From NCBI GenBank assembly GCA_003141315.1, contig PLLP01000023.1:129111-193110 (forward strand): 64,000 nucleotides of DNA, given 5' to 3'. Position numbers and translations under genes: made by a program. Below are positions 54,093 through 62,387 of this stretch, in pieces. The stretch's first letter is position 1. Each line of letters starts with the position of its first letter. This DNA is from Phycisphaerales bacterium (GTDB taxonomy: Bacteria > Planctomycetota > Phycisphaerae > Sedimentisphaerales > Anaerobacaceae). The notes beneath the pieces are model-generated. The model searched no databases, was not told the origin of the DNA, and worked only from the letters and a program-made list of their open reading frames with translations.

Positions 54093-54974
54093 TCATTGAG
54101 CATCCCACCCACCCGGAGGGGGCAACTTGCTGGCCCACGCCCAGGACAGATTGCCGGCAGGACCGAGGCGGCTTTTGCCGCCGTGCATAGTCTTTCTCAG
54201 CTGGTCTTCTACACTAATAAGTTCTACATGACCATCGACGAATAACACATTGCTATATCCGCGATTAAGATCTCCCCCTGGGGCCCCATGATATGTAGCG
54301 AAGCAGTTGATAGCATTCGGAGTAGGGCTTATCAGCAGAACCGTATCGTCGAGGGCTTTGGTACTCAAAGGGGCGGACAACCATGTGGCAGGTAAGGCAG
54401 AATGGTCTGGCCTGAGGCTCCAGGAATTCTCTTCTGCAAAGAAAAATACCCTGCCCGGGTCTCTAACTTCAGATTGCTTCCTTACTCCGCCATTTTCTTC
54501 AGCGCCAAGGTATCCATTCATAGTGTAATTGTATTGTGGTTCAATATCTATGTTGCGTTTATGTCCCGGGTTTTCACAAACTCTGGATTCAGTGAGGTCG
54601 CGAAAAATCGGACAAGGACGAATACTCCTCTTGTCAAAGTAAGTCCACATCTTCCCCCTGTATTCCGGAGATTTATTCATTATTTCGCCGGTTTGATTCA
54701 TGGCCATATCGTGCCATCGGCAGCCTATTGGATGAGACTCGGTATTTGATTTCGTTGTATAGAGCCATTCACCTGCTTTGGGGAAAAACTCGTCATTATC
54801 ATTTAAGTATTGTTGTCCTAAGATGCCGTACGTCTGCAAGTAGGACCCACAGATTGCCCCTGAAGACATTGTTCGTACCCTACTCAAGGCCGGCATTAGC
54901 AAGGCAAACAACAGGAAAATGACAATAATCACGCACAATAATTCCCAAATAGTAAATGCCCGCTTGGTATTCAT
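54093..54974 (-). CDS. DUF1559-like type II pseudopilin-like protein
   Basis: Coordinates are given 5' to 3' on the minus strand. The ATG at 54974 gives a prepilin-like leader MNTKRAFTIWELLCVI, with a cleavage-like site before a hydrophobic helix. An in-frame ATG at 54992 is also possible. The remainder is about 270 residues with the H-x-G-type end SNVLFVDGHVELIS that marks DUF1559 proteins, a family strongly expanded in Planctomycetes. The helix motif is TIWELL rather than the usual TLIELL. The protein probably enters a type II/IV pilus-like membrane assembly. Function is unknown. Confidence 0.8.
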   Translation of the reverse strand: MNTKRAFTIWELLCVIIVIFLLFALLMPALSRVRTMSSGAICGSYLQTYGILGQQYLNDNDEFFPKAGEWLYTTKSNTESHPIGCRWHDMAMNQTGEIMNKSPEYRGKMWTYFDKRSIRPCPIFRDLTESRVCENPGHKRNIDIEPQYNYTMNGYLGAEENGGVRKQSEVRDPGRVFFFAEENSWSLRPDHSALPATWLSAPLSTKALDDTVLLISPTPNAINCFATYHGAPGGDLNRGYSNVLFVDGHVELISVEDQLRKTMHGGKSRLGPAGNLSWAWASKLPPPGGWDAQ

Positions 54975-55182
54975 GGTTATGTTATTATTCATAACTTCGA
55001 TAAGGGTGCTATGAGTATCTGAAATTTCTATTCTCTGGCACTATACTCAAAAATATATCGAATCCTGATACCAATCAAACTTTATTCAATGGTGTCTTCT
55101 GACGCATAAAGTATTTTCTCAATGCGTCCTTGTTCCTATCTTCTCTCGCAATTTATCCGGGCTTCATTTCAGCCTTTTGTTA

Positions 55183-55220
55183 TTATTGATTTTCTGCGGG
55201 AGGGGCCGGCTGGTCCGACT
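55183..55220. repeat. 38-base direct repeat, copy B (rplI 3' end)
   Basis: This is the second copy, in the same orientation, 2,873 bases from copy A. Together they bound a segment containing the membrane protein and DUF1559-like genes. Confidence 0.95.
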
Positions 55221-55686
55221 GCTGCGGCTGTTCGGCGGGCAGGCCTTCGGCAACAACGGTGACCGTCACAACGGTCGACAGGTCATCGGCAAATCTTAAC
55301 GTCACCTCGTGCGAGCCGACAGTCTTGATATGCTCTTTGAGACTGACGATTTCCTCGGTGACATCGAGACCCTGAGCCTGCAGATTGGCGACGATTTCCT
55401 TCGGGCTGACGGAGCCGAAAAGGACGCCCTGCTCGTTTGCCTTCGATGAGATGACGGCCTCGGCGCCTTTGACGGCAACGGCAGCAGCCTCGAGACGCCT
55501 GCGTTCTTTGAGACGCCCTTCCGAACGTTTTGCCTTCTCCTGTGCCATAGTGCGGAGTATCTGCTCATCGGGCAGAATCGCTAATCTCTGCGGAAGCAGG
55601 AAGTTCCTTGCAAAACCTTCCGCAACTTCGACAACATCGCCGTAGTAACCGATTTTTTTAACGTCTTCACAAAGTAGGACCTTCAT
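55183..55686 (-). CDS. rplI: 50S ribosomal protein bL9
   Basis: bL9 binds 23S rRNA near the L1 stalk base. The N-terminal domain starts MKVLLCEDVKKIGYYGDVVEV with AEGFARNFLLPQRLA, the long connecting helix is KAKRSEGRLKERRRLEAAA, and the C-terminal domain follows. The extension after residue 150 (QPQQSDQPAPPAENQ) is low-complexity, and its last 11 residues are the same as in the membrane protein at 52310. It is the last gene of the rpsF-ssb-rpsR-rplI block. Confidence 0.95.
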   Translation of the reverse strand: MKVLLCEDVKKIGYYGDVVEVAEGFARNFLLPQRLAILPDEQILRTMAQEKAKRSEGRLKERRRLEAAAVAVKGAEAVISSKANEQGVLFGSVSPKEIVANLQAQGLDVTEEIVSLKEHIKTVGSHEVTLRFADDLSTVVTVTVVAEGLPAEQPQQSDQPAPPAENQ

Positions 55687-55793
55687 CCTTATACTCTCCT
55701 TTTTGTATATTCGTTATTCAATCATTTTTTTCTGGTTCGATCCGCACGGCACCTAATGTATCTGGACTTCTCAGTGCCGCACAAGCTCACTAA

Positions 55794-56057
55794 TTATGTC
55801 GTGAACGGCAGCAGAGCGATAAAGCGGGCTCTTTTAACCGCTCTTTTGACTTTCCTCTGGCAGCCTGCACAATTTCCGCTGCGTTTGCGGGAATAGATTT
55901 TGCCGCGATTGGTGAGCAGCCTTTTAAGCGTTTCGACATCTTTGTAGTCGATGAATTTGTCGCCTCGCCTGCAGAAGCGGCACTGCGTCCTCTCGCGAAC
56001 GCTGGTCAGGGTTGTCTTATTTCTGTTATCATTTCTCTGGTCATTTCTCTGATACAT
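55794..56057 (-). CDS. rpsR: 30S ribosomal protein bS18
   Basis: bS18 sits on the platform of the small subunit and binds bS6. The ATG at 56057 with AAAGGA upstream gives 87 residues. A further in-frame ATG at 56075 is unlikely. C-R-F-C and C-A-G-C form a zinc-binding four-cysteine set, and CRFCRRG-DKFIDYKDVETLKRLLTNRGKI is the family core. The N-terminus is short and basic (MYQRNDQRNDNRNK). Confidence 0.95.
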   Translation of the reverse strand: MYQRNDQRNDNRNKTTLTSVRERTQCRFCRRGDKFIDYKDVETLKRLLTNRGKIYSRKRSGNCAGCQRKVKRAVKRARFIALLPFTT

Positions 56058-56118
56058 TTTTGTTCCTTTAATCACTTTTTTATCAAAACAATCTGAACAT
56101 TAACTTTTTTTATTAACC

Positions 56119-56550
56119 TCAAAACGGTATATCATCGTCGCCCTTCTGCGGGATAGAGCTGTTTTCCTCTTCAGTCGCCGGCGAATCCATTTGAGCGGCT
56201 GGAGATGAGGCCTGGCCCGAACCGCCGCCGATAAATCTGAAGTTTTCGACGGTGACCCTGTGCTTGCTGTGTTTCTGGCCGTCTTTACCCGTCCATGTAT
56301 CGAAGGTGAGCCTGCCCTCGACGAAAAGCGGCGAGCCTTTTTTCATATACTTATTAACATTTTCCGCCATTCTGCCGAAAGCCCTGCAGTCAACAAAGCA
56401 GGTTTCTTCCTTTTGAGCGCCGTCCTTACTCGTCCATTTCCGGTTAGTCGCCAGACCGAAATCGACAACCGCGGTGTTAGACGGGGTGTAGGAAAGCTGC
56501 GGGTCGCGGGTAAGGTTGCCCATTAAGAGAACTTTATTGAAACTGCTCAT
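56119..56550 (-). CDS. ssb: Single-stranded DNA-binding protein
   Basis: SSB coats single-stranded DNA in replication and repair. The OB-fold core FNKVLLMGNLTRDPQLSYTPSN then AVVDFGLATNR, with KGSPLFVEGRLTFDTWTGKDG, is intact. A flexible linker precedes the acidic tip GDDDIPF, which binds partner proteins. At 143 residues it has usual length. It lies between rpsF and rpsR, the common bacterial arrangement. Confidence 0.96.
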   Translation of the reverse strand: MSSFNKVLLMGNLTRDPQLSYTPSNTAVVDFGLATNRKWTSKDGAQKEETCFVDCRAFGRMAENVNKYMKKGSPLFVEGRLTFDTWTGKDGQKHSKHRVTVENFRFIGGGSGQASSPAAQMDSPATEEENSSIPQKGDDDIPF

Positions 56551-56653
56551 AATCTGTTCCTCGTTAAACTATCCATTCTTCGCTTACCACTCTTTTTTTT
56601 CAACGCACATCTGTTTTAGAATACGGTTTCCATATCCTATATTCCACATCCGT

Positions 56654-57145
56654 CTATAAAGAGGCATCCGGTTCGGGACTGTCTTCGATTTTTTTTACCT
56701 CGATGTCAGCCGCATTTCGCCGGGGAGCTTCCTCTGCAGCCAAATTATCAGGCCTTGATGACCGTTCCGGCTCCGCCTGGCCGACTGTGCCTTCTCTTTG
56801 GGCTATCATCAGAGGAGTTTCCTTTTCCATATCTTCTTTGGTAAGATGCTCTCCCCTCAAAATCAGCACCCGCATTATTCTTTCTGAAAGCCGGATGTCT
56901 CTTTCAATCTGCGAGATTTTCAAGGTCGGGGCGGTAAAGTAGCAGAGGATATAAGTTCCCCTGGACTTTTTGTCGATGTCGTAGGTGAGTTTTCTCTCAT
57001 CCCATTTCCGGATGGAGATGATTTGCGCCTCGGCCTTTTCGAGAATAGACTTGATGAAAGAGTTAATACCTTCCCAGTCTGAAGCGGCCACTGCCGAATC
57101 GACGAGAAACATTGCCTCATAAACATTTTTTGCGACTGTTTTCAA
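56654..57145 (-). CDS. rpsF: 30S ribosomal protein bS6
   Basis: bS6 forms a heterodimer with bS18 in the small subunit. The core NVYEAMFLVDSAVA and DERKLTYDIDKKSRGTYILCYFTAPTLKISQIERDIRLSERIMRVLI matches the family. A C-terminal extension of about 55 residues after LRGEHL is charged and low-complexity (RSSRPDNLAAEEAPRRN), as in many planctomycetes. It starts 46 bases after pth. Confidence 0.93.
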   Translation of the reverse strand: MKTVAKNVYEAMFLVDSAVAASDWEGINSFIKSILEKAEAQIISIRKWDERKLTYDIDKKSRGTYILCYFTAPTLKISQIERDIRLSERIMRVLILRGEHLTKEDMEKETPLMIAQREGTVGQAEPERSSRPDNLAAEEAPRRNAADIEVKKIEDSPEPDASL

Positions 57146-57190
57146 TTCAGATACCTCCTGAAATTTTAGGAAAAATATTTTTTCATATAT

Positions 57191-57760
57191 TTAAAGAGCA
57201 TTAAATTTGTTCATAGTTTTATCGACGCCGGATTCAAGCCAGCAGAGTGCGGCATCCCTGGCGTTTTCAATCGCCTTTTCGACGAGCGGCTTCTGTTCCT
57301 CGTCGGGCGGGCTTAAAACATAATCATAAGCGTCAATCCGCTGATTCTGCCCGATACCAATCCTGATACGGCAAAAATCTTCCGTTCCGAGTTTTTCGAT
57401 AATGTCGGCAAGGCCGTTATGCCCGCCGGCAGAACCCGAAGCCCTTATCCGGATTTTTCCCGGTTCGACCCACAGGTCATCACAAACAACCAGCAGGTCT
57501 GCCGGGGTAAGCTTATAAAAACCCATCGCCGTCGCAACGGCCTCACCTGAACGATTCATATAAAGCTGGGGCTTTAACAGATAAACCGTTTTGACGCCAA
57601 ACTGAGCGACGCCGAACTTTGAGTCGAACTTTTTTTTGTTAAAATCTGTTTTCAAAGAGCCTGCCAGCAAATCAATCGCTTTGAAGCCGACATTGTGCCT
57701 TGTATCAACATATTCAGCACCGGGGTTACCGAGGCCGACGAGCATTTTCGTATCAGCCAT
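57191..57760 (-). CDS. pth: Peptidyl-tRNA hydrolase
   Basis: Pth recycles peptidyl-tRNA released from stalled ribosomes. The start MADTKMLVGLGNPGAEYVDTRHNVGF (ATG at 57760) holds the conserved N and catalytic H (RHNVGF), and LLKPQLYMNRSGEAV, VCDDLWVEPGKIRIRASGSAGGHNGL and RIRIGIG follow. A longer frame from 57859 overlaps rplY and is only its shadow. The gene is 16 bases after rplY. Confidence 0.95.
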   Translation of the reverse strand: MADTKMLVGLGNPGAEYVDTRHNVGFKAIDLLAGSLKTDFNKKKFDSKFGVAQFGVKTVYLLKPQLYMNRSGEAVATAMGFYKLTPADLLVVCDDLWVEPGKIRIRASGSAGGHNGLADIIEKLGTEDFCRIRIGIGQNQRIDAYDYVLSPPDEEQKPLVEKAIENARDAALCWLESGVDKTMNKFNAL

Positions 57761-57776
57761 AATGAAAGAATCCGGC

Positions 57777-58478
57777 TTATTCTTTTTCCTTCGACTTTTC
57801 CTTGGACTTTTCCTTTGCTTCCGGCTTCGCCTCAGCCTGTGCCTCTTCGCCCTCTTCAATCTTCTTGCCCTTGATGATTACTTCAGGACTAAGCGGCTCT
57901 GCCTGTGCTACCTGCTCTTCTGTCTTTGCTTCTTCAACGGTGGTGCAGGAAACAATGAGAGTTTCGGGGTCGCTCTTGAGCTTTGCGCCTTCAGGAAGCT
58001 GAATATCTTTCGCAAAGATATGACTGCCGACCTCGAGGTCTTTGATATTGATGGTAATTTTTTCCGGAATCTCTGTGACCCTGCACTCGACTTCGAGAGC
58101 GGAGGTGTTGGCAACGGTGACGCCGCCTTCGGCTGCGCCTTTCGCGGTCCCTTTAATCTCAATCGGGATTGTGACGGTGACCACGTCGGTAATGCTCACC
58201 CTCATCAGGTCGGCGTGAATGATAGACTTTCCGAGATGGTCATACTGAAGGTCTTTTATGATGATGCTCTCGTTCTTTTTGCCAATCTTCAGCTCCATCA
58301 GTCTCCCGCCGTGATGAATCGCCTCGCTAAAATCGTGGGCATTGAGCGTTATGGCAACAGGGTCTTTCTTGTGGCCATAAATAATCGCCGGTATCAGCCC
58401 CTGCTCTCGCAGCACCCTTGCGGAAGCGGTACCTTTCTGGTCTCTGGTTTCTGCATTAAGTGTCGTTTTTTGTTCCAT
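57777..58478 (-). CDS. rplY: 50S ribosomal protein bL25 (CTC/TL5 type)
   Basis: bL25 binds 5S rRNA. The two-domain CTC type (233 residues) is recognised by LNAETRDQKGTASARVLREQGLIPAIIYG at the start and the second beta-barrel with GVTVANTSALEVECRVTEIPEKITINI. The C-terminus ends in a K/E repeat tail (EKSKEKSKEKE). It follows prs by 27 bases in the usual prs-rplY-pth order. Confidence 0.93.
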   Translation of the reverse strand: MEQKTTLNAETRDQKGTASARVLREQGLIPAIIYGHKKDPVAITLNAHDFSEAIHHGGRLMELKIGKKNESIIIKDLQYDHLGKSIIHADLMRVSITDVVTVTIPIEIKGTAKGAAEGGVTVANTSALEVECRVTEIPEKITINIKDLEVGSHIFAKDIQLPEGAKLKSDPETLIVSCTTVEEAKTEEQVAQAEPLSPEVIIKGKKIEEGEEAQAEAKPEAKEKSKEKSKEKE

Positions 58479-58505
58479 AAAATCCTCTTAAAAAAGTAAA
58501 GTTAA

Positions 58506-59468
58506 TTAATGGTCAATAAAAAGGCTACTGACAGACTGGTCTCTGTGGATGCGTTTTATGGCCTCACCCAGCATATTAGAGACGCTAAGCACCTTTAATT
58601 TGGCGATTTTTTTGCTCTGGGAATTCAAGGGTATTGTGTCCGTGACGACAATTTCATCTATCTTTGCCTGCGAAAGCTTTTCAGGGGCATCGCCTGCAAA
58701 AACGCCGTGCGTGGCGCCGACATAAATTTTGAGAGCGCCCCGCTGCTTGAGAAGTTCCGTCGCGCTGCAGATTGTGCCGCCTGTCGCAATGATATCGTCA
58801 CACATCAGGATATTTTTGCCCTCGACCTCGCCGATGATTTCCTGCGCCCTTACTTCGCTTCCCGATAATCTTCTTTTGAAAATTATGGCGAGTTCGCCGC
58901 CGAGCCTGGATGCATATTTTGCGGCCATTTTGATACTTCCGACATCAGGCGCCACTACCGTCATATTGCTTATTTTTTTGTCGTGGAAGTATTTACTGAG
59001 GACAAGCTCACCCATCAGGTGGTCAACCGGAATATCGAAGAAACCCTGAAGCTGATGAGCATGGAGGTCGATGGTAAGGACTCTGTCGGCGCCGGCGGTT
59101 GTAATGAGATTCGCGACGAGCTTTGCGGTGATAGGCACGCGGCCTTCATCTTTCCTGTCCTGGCGGGCGTAGCCGAAATAGGGGACGACGGCGGTAATCC
59201 GCCTTGCGCTTGCGCGGCGGAGACAATCGAGATAAATCAGTAATTCGACAAGATTTTCATCGCCCGGGTTGCAGGTGGACTGGACAACATAACAATCCCT
59301 GCCCCTTACATCGTCTTCGATACGGACAGACTTCTCACCATCCGGAAAGCGGCTGATTTCCGAACCGCCGAGCGGCACCCCAAGATAGTCGCAGACCGCT
59401 GTCGCCAGCCCGATATTACTGGAGCCTGAAAATACTTTCAAATTATCATTGAGAAACATTCGGTCCAT
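58506..59468 (-). CDS. prs: Ribose-phosphate pyrophosphokinase
   Basis: Prs makes PRPP from ribose 5-phosphate and ATP. The start LKVFSGSSNIGLATAVCDYLGVPLG, RFPDGEKSVRIEDDVRGRDCYVVQST, DLHAHQLQGFFDIPVDH and the PRPP loop DDIIATGGTICSA are all intact. It is 320 residues. The start may be 59468 or the in-frame ATG at 59459, which has a better-placed AAGGA. Confidence 0.96.
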   Translation of the reverse strand: MDRMFLNDNLKVFSGSSNIGLATAVCDYLGVPLGGSEISRFPDGEKSVRIEDDVRGRDCYVVQSTCNPGDENLVELLIYLDCLRRASARRITAVVPYFGYARQDRKDEGRVPITAKLVANLITTAGADRVLTIDLHAHQLQGFFDIPVDHLMGELVLSKYFHDKKISNMTVVAPDVGSIKMAAKYASRLGGELAIIFKRRLSGSEVRAQEIIGEVEGKNILMCDDIIATGGTICSATELLKQRGALKIYVGATHGVFAGDAPEKLSQAKIDEIVVTDTIPLNSQSKKIAKLKVLSVSNMLGEAIKRIHRDQSVSSLFIDH

Positions 59469-59503
59469 CCTTTTTCCAAATTCCTCATTTTACAACTTCT
59501 ATC

Positions 59504-60286
59504 CTATAATTCTTTCCTGCTTCCTGCACAGGAACATCCTATTCTTTTGCTCATAATCCCGTTCAATTTATCAAGCTCCTCTTTCGTATTGACGCTCATT
59601 GCCTCTTCTGGTCTAACAGCCGCCACGACCGCTACCTTACAGCCTTTCTGGAGCATAATCCCGAAGACATCAGTAATGTAATATTCCTTCTGAATATTGT
59701 TATTGTTCACCTGGCCGAGCGTTTCAAAGAGCTTTCGGTTATCGAACAGGTAATAGCTTGGATTAACCTCTTTAATTTTCAATTGCTCGGCTGTGCAGTC
59801 TTTGTGTTCGACAATTCCCTTGAGACTGCCGCTGCCGTCCCTGATAATTCTGCCGTAACCGGTCGGGTCATCGAGAATAGCCGTTGCCAGGGTCGCAGTG
59901 GTCTGCCCGTTATGATTCTGCAAAAGTTCATTCAGCACTTCCGGCCTAAGGAGGGGGCCGTCGCCGCAGAGGACAAAAGTCTTTCCGGCAAAACTCTTAA
60001 GCAGCTCTTTGCAGCAAAGGACCGCGTGGCCTGTGCCTCGCTGCTCGCTCTGGAGAATCCAGGTGACATCGCTCGCATCTGCGAAACGTTTTTTCACAAG
60101 CTCTGCGCCAAAACCGATAACGACATAGATTTTGCTGATACCGACCGCCCTGCATGTGTCGAGGACGTAGGCAAGCATAGGCCTGCCGCAGACCTCCTGC
60201 AGCACTTTCGGAGTGCCCGTATTCATCCGCTTGCTCACGCCGGCGGCCAGAATTATCGCAACGGTATCTTTTAGTTTCTTTTCCAC
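59504..60286 (-). CDS. GlmU-type UDP-GlcNAc pyrophosphorylase, N-terminal domain only
   Basis: This 260-residue nucleotidyltransferase begins VAIILAAGVSKRMNTGTPKVLQEVCGRPML. LQSEQRGTGHAVLCCKELL and LCGDGPLLRPEVL are typical of GlmU. The left-handed beta-helix acetyltransferase domain of bifunctional GlmU is missing: the gene ends about residue 250 after the N-terminal domain. It would form UDP-GlcNAc from GlcNAc-1-phosphate, and the acetyl step must come from elsewhere. It starts the operon with prs, 36 bases before it. Confidence 0.82.
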   Translation of the reverse strand: MEKKLKDTVAIILAAGVSKRMNTGTPKVLQEVCGRPMLAYVLDTCRAVGISKIYVVIGFGAELVKKRFADASDVTWILQSEQRGTGHAVLCCKELLKSFAGKTFVLCGDGPLLRPEVLNELLQNHNGQTTATLATAILDDPTGYGRIIRDGSGSLKGIVEHKDCTAEQLKIKEVNPSYYLFDNRKLFETLGQVNNNNIQKEYYITDVFGIMLQKGCKVAVVAAVRPEEAMSVNTKEELDKLNGIMSKRIGCSCAGSRKEL

Positions 60287-60325
60287 AGTTTTCAGTTTTT
60301 AACTTTAAGTTTTAAGTTTTCAAAG

Positions 60326-60397
60326 CTACCCGGCCAGGACTCGAACCTGGAATAGGAGGACCAAAACCTCCTGTGTTGCCAATTACACCACCGGGTA
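60326..60397 (-). tRNA. tRNA-Gln(TTG)
   Basis: The acceptor TACCCGG/CCGGGTA is fully paired. The anticodon stem GGAGG/CCTCC encloses loop TTTTGGT (anticodon TTG, codon CAA). The T-arm has TTCGAGT. The discriminator is G and CCA is not encoded. It is 40 bases upstream of the GlmU-type gene on the same strand. Confidence 0.95.
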
Positions 60398-60776
60398 ATC
60401 TTGTATTGCGTATATCGTATTATGTATAGCGCAAAGCAAAAGCAAAGATAATCCCGTTTTTCAAAACGCAATACACACGACGCACAACGAATTTGTCACG
60501 GAGGCCTTTCAAAACCGGCCCGGCCAGGCTTCTGTCGGAGGCTTGAGTCAGCAAAGCCGTGAAACTACTGACCCCAAAAAAATTAAAAGTTCAAAAATTT
60601 TGCACTTTCAATTTTGCACTTTTAACTTCTTTTCTACCCCGTGCGACAGAGCAATTAATTTCGCACTAATATAACCTGACCGTCCCATCTTTGCAACAGG
60701 TTTTTTGAGAAAATTAGAATGCCCTTTTTCGATGGAAAACCCGCATTTTTTGGGGAAATCGGCTAACGGGCGGCGA
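60398..60776. other. Gap between tRNA-Gln and the recombinase gene
   Basis: These 379 bases carry no convincing gene. There is a low-complexity stretch with two TTTTGCACTTT units at about 60590-60630 and a GC-rich string around 60516-60545. An ORF of 96 codons (60705-60995) mostly runs antisense to the recombinase. The tRNA promoter must lie here but I cannot pick it with confidence. Confidence 0.4.
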
Positions 60777-61748
60777 TTACGGACGGGGATGGTATTTTTT
60801 GTGAATCATTCTCAATCTTTCGCCGTCAACGTGGGTATAAATCTGCGTTGTGGCGATATCGACGTGGCCAAGCATCTCCTGGATGCTTCGCAAGTCCGCC
60901 CCCCCTGCCAAAAGATGCGTTGCGAAACAGTGGCGAAGCGTATGCGGGGACAGCTTTGCGGAAAGGCCTGCCCGTGCGGCATATTTTTTGACTAATCGCC
61001 AGATTTCAATTCGGCTGAGCCCCCTGCCGGTGCGCGAGAGGAAGAGAAACTGGCTGCTGCCAATCTTTGTGGTTTCCCTGTCCGGCTGGGACCGGCCGGC
61101 GGCGAGTTTTGGACGTAAATTATATAAATATTCCGTAATCGCGGCGATGGCGGTTTTACCCAGCGGGATAACCCTTTCACGGTTGCCCTTGCCGATGCAC
61201 CGCAGGTAGCCGATATCGCGGTTTAAATCGGAGATTTTCAGATTCGCGATTTCGTTCGCACGCAGGCCCGCCGCGTAAAGCAGTTCGAGCATGGCTTTAT
61301 CCCGCAGGAAGAAAGGCTCTTTCGGGTCAGGGGTATTGAGCAGTTCCGCGACCTTATCCTTGCTGCAGACCATTGGCAGTTTTTGCCAGAGTTTCGGGCC
61401 GTCGAGCGCCGACGAAAAATCGTCTTTGATAAATTTATTGAGGGCGGCAAAACGGAGGAACATTCGAATCGCCACAAGGCTGCGTTTGACGGTAGCCTCA
61501 TCTTTACCATCTTTTGACAGAGAACGCTGGTAGGTCTGAATCAGGAGCGGCTTTAACTGCTCCAGGTTGCTGATATTGCAGGAGGAGCAGAATTCGAGAA
61601 ACCCTTTCAGGTCTCTGCCATAACCGAGGATGGAATTTTCGGAGAGCCCCGCCTCGATGTGAAGGTAGTTGAGAAAAGAGAGAACGATTTTGCCGAGAGG
61701 CAACTCCGCGATTTTTTCTTTTACAGATTGTGTCTGAAAGAGGGACAA
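60777..61748 (-). CDS. Tyrosine recombinase XerC/XerD-like
   Basis: This is a Xer-type site-specific recombinase of 323 residues, with an N-terminal SAM-like core-binding domain (FLNYLHIEAGLSENSILGYGRDLKGF) and a C-terminal catalytic domain. The active-site set is present: R in YAAGLRANEIANL, K in the IGKGNRERVIP turn, H-x-x-R in SPHTLRHCFATHLLAGGADL, the histidine of LGH and the tyrosine in TQIYTHVDGER. It resolves chromosome dimers at dif, as XerC/D. The start is a TTG; no ATG exists upstream in the frame. Xer proteins can also serve mobile elements. Confidence 0.88.
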   Translation of the reverse strand: MSLFQTQSVKEKIAELPLGKIVLSFLNYLHIEAGLSENSILGYGRDLKGFLEFCSSCNISNLEQLKPLLIQTYQRSLSKDGKDEATVKRSLVAIRMFLRFAALNKFIKDDFSSALDGPKLWQKLPMVCSKDKVAELLNTPDPKEPFFLRDKAMLELLYAAGLRANEIANLKISDLNRDIGYLRCIGKGNRERVIPLGKTAIAAITEYLYNLRPKLAAGRSQPDRETTKIGSSQFLFLSRTGRGLSRIEIWRLVKKYAARAGLSAKLSPHTLRHCFATHLLAGGADLRSIQEMLGHVDIATTQIYTHVDGERLRMIHKKYHPRP

Positions 61749-61857
61749 TTCGGTCGAAGTCCTATAAGAATTTATATTTTAATGAATAGGAAAACTTCTG
61801 TTTCGTTCAATCGATGCTTTGGTTATCGGAATTTGCGGCGATTCAGCTTTAATCCGA

Positions 61858-61912
61858 GTTTAGGGTATAGGGTGCAGGGTTTAGGGGATAGGGCACAGGG
61901 AATAGGGTTTAG
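61858..61912. repeat. Degenerate TAGGG-type repeat
   Basis: The 55 bases contain seven GGG runs separated by three to five bases (TTAGGGTATAGGGTGCAGGGTTTAGGGGATAGGG and so on; only part given here). The string is GT-rich and could form a G-quadruplex on the plus strand. It sits 67-100 bases before the STAS gene start. Confidence 0.7.
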
Positions 61913-62008
61913 TATCTCTTGCACGGCTGCTTTTCTAGTTAACCAGCAGTTCAGATAAGCCGATAAAAATATATAAATTTGGAAACAATAGATGGAAGGG
62001 CGACGAAT

Positions 62009-62344
62009 ATGGGTATTCAAAACTGGTCGGAAAATATTATACTGGTGGACCTGCCTGCTGAGCCGGAAATAACGGATGAGATGAAAACGGTAATAGAGAT
62101 GGTTCGCAACAGAGGCGACTGCGACGTGGCGATGGATTTTTCGTGCGTAGATATAATCACATCGTCGAGTCTGTCGGCAATGCTGAAGCTGCGTAAGATG
62201 CTCAGCGACTGCGGCAGACGGCTGGTGTTCTGCAACGTGGCCGCGGCAACGAGAAATGTGTTTGCAACGACGGGAATAGACGAGATATTCGAGTTTGCGG
62301 ATGACAAGTTCACGGCGCTTGCAGGACTTCAAATGGTAAATTAG
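62009..62344 (+). CDS. STAS-domain protein (anti-sigma-factor antagonist type)
   Basis: Starting at the ATG at 62009 (GGAAGGG upstream) the protein has 111 residues and is a single STAS domain: strand VDLPAEPEITDEM, MDFSCVDIITSSSLSAMLKL with the conserved Ser cluster that is phosphorylated in SpoIIAA-like antagonists, then RRLVFCNVAAATRNVFATTGIDEIFEF. It would switch partners with an anti-sigma kinase under phosphorylation. No kinase or sigma factor is adjacent. Confidence 0.82.
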   Translation: MGIQNWSENIILVDLPAEPEITDEMKTVIEMVRNRGDCDVAMDFSCVDIITSSSLSAMLKLRKMLSDCGRRLVFCNVAAATRNVFATTGIDEIFEFADDKFTALAGLQMVN

Positions 62345-62352
62345 GCACAGGC

Positions 62353-62381
62353 TTGACAAGTCCGGCAGTTTTCTATAGAAT
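62353..62381 (+). promoter_or_regulatory. Sigma70-type promoter of rnc
   Basis: TTGACA (62353-62358, perfect) and TAGAAT (62376-62381, five of six) are separated by exactly 17 bases. The start would be near 62388, giving a leader of about 205 bases before rnc. Confidence 0.8.
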
Positions 62382-62387
62382 GCATTT

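Noticed and set aside
57761-57859. N-terminal basic extension of Pth
   Set aside because: It is the frame shadow of the K/E-rich end of rplY. The family start is at 57760.
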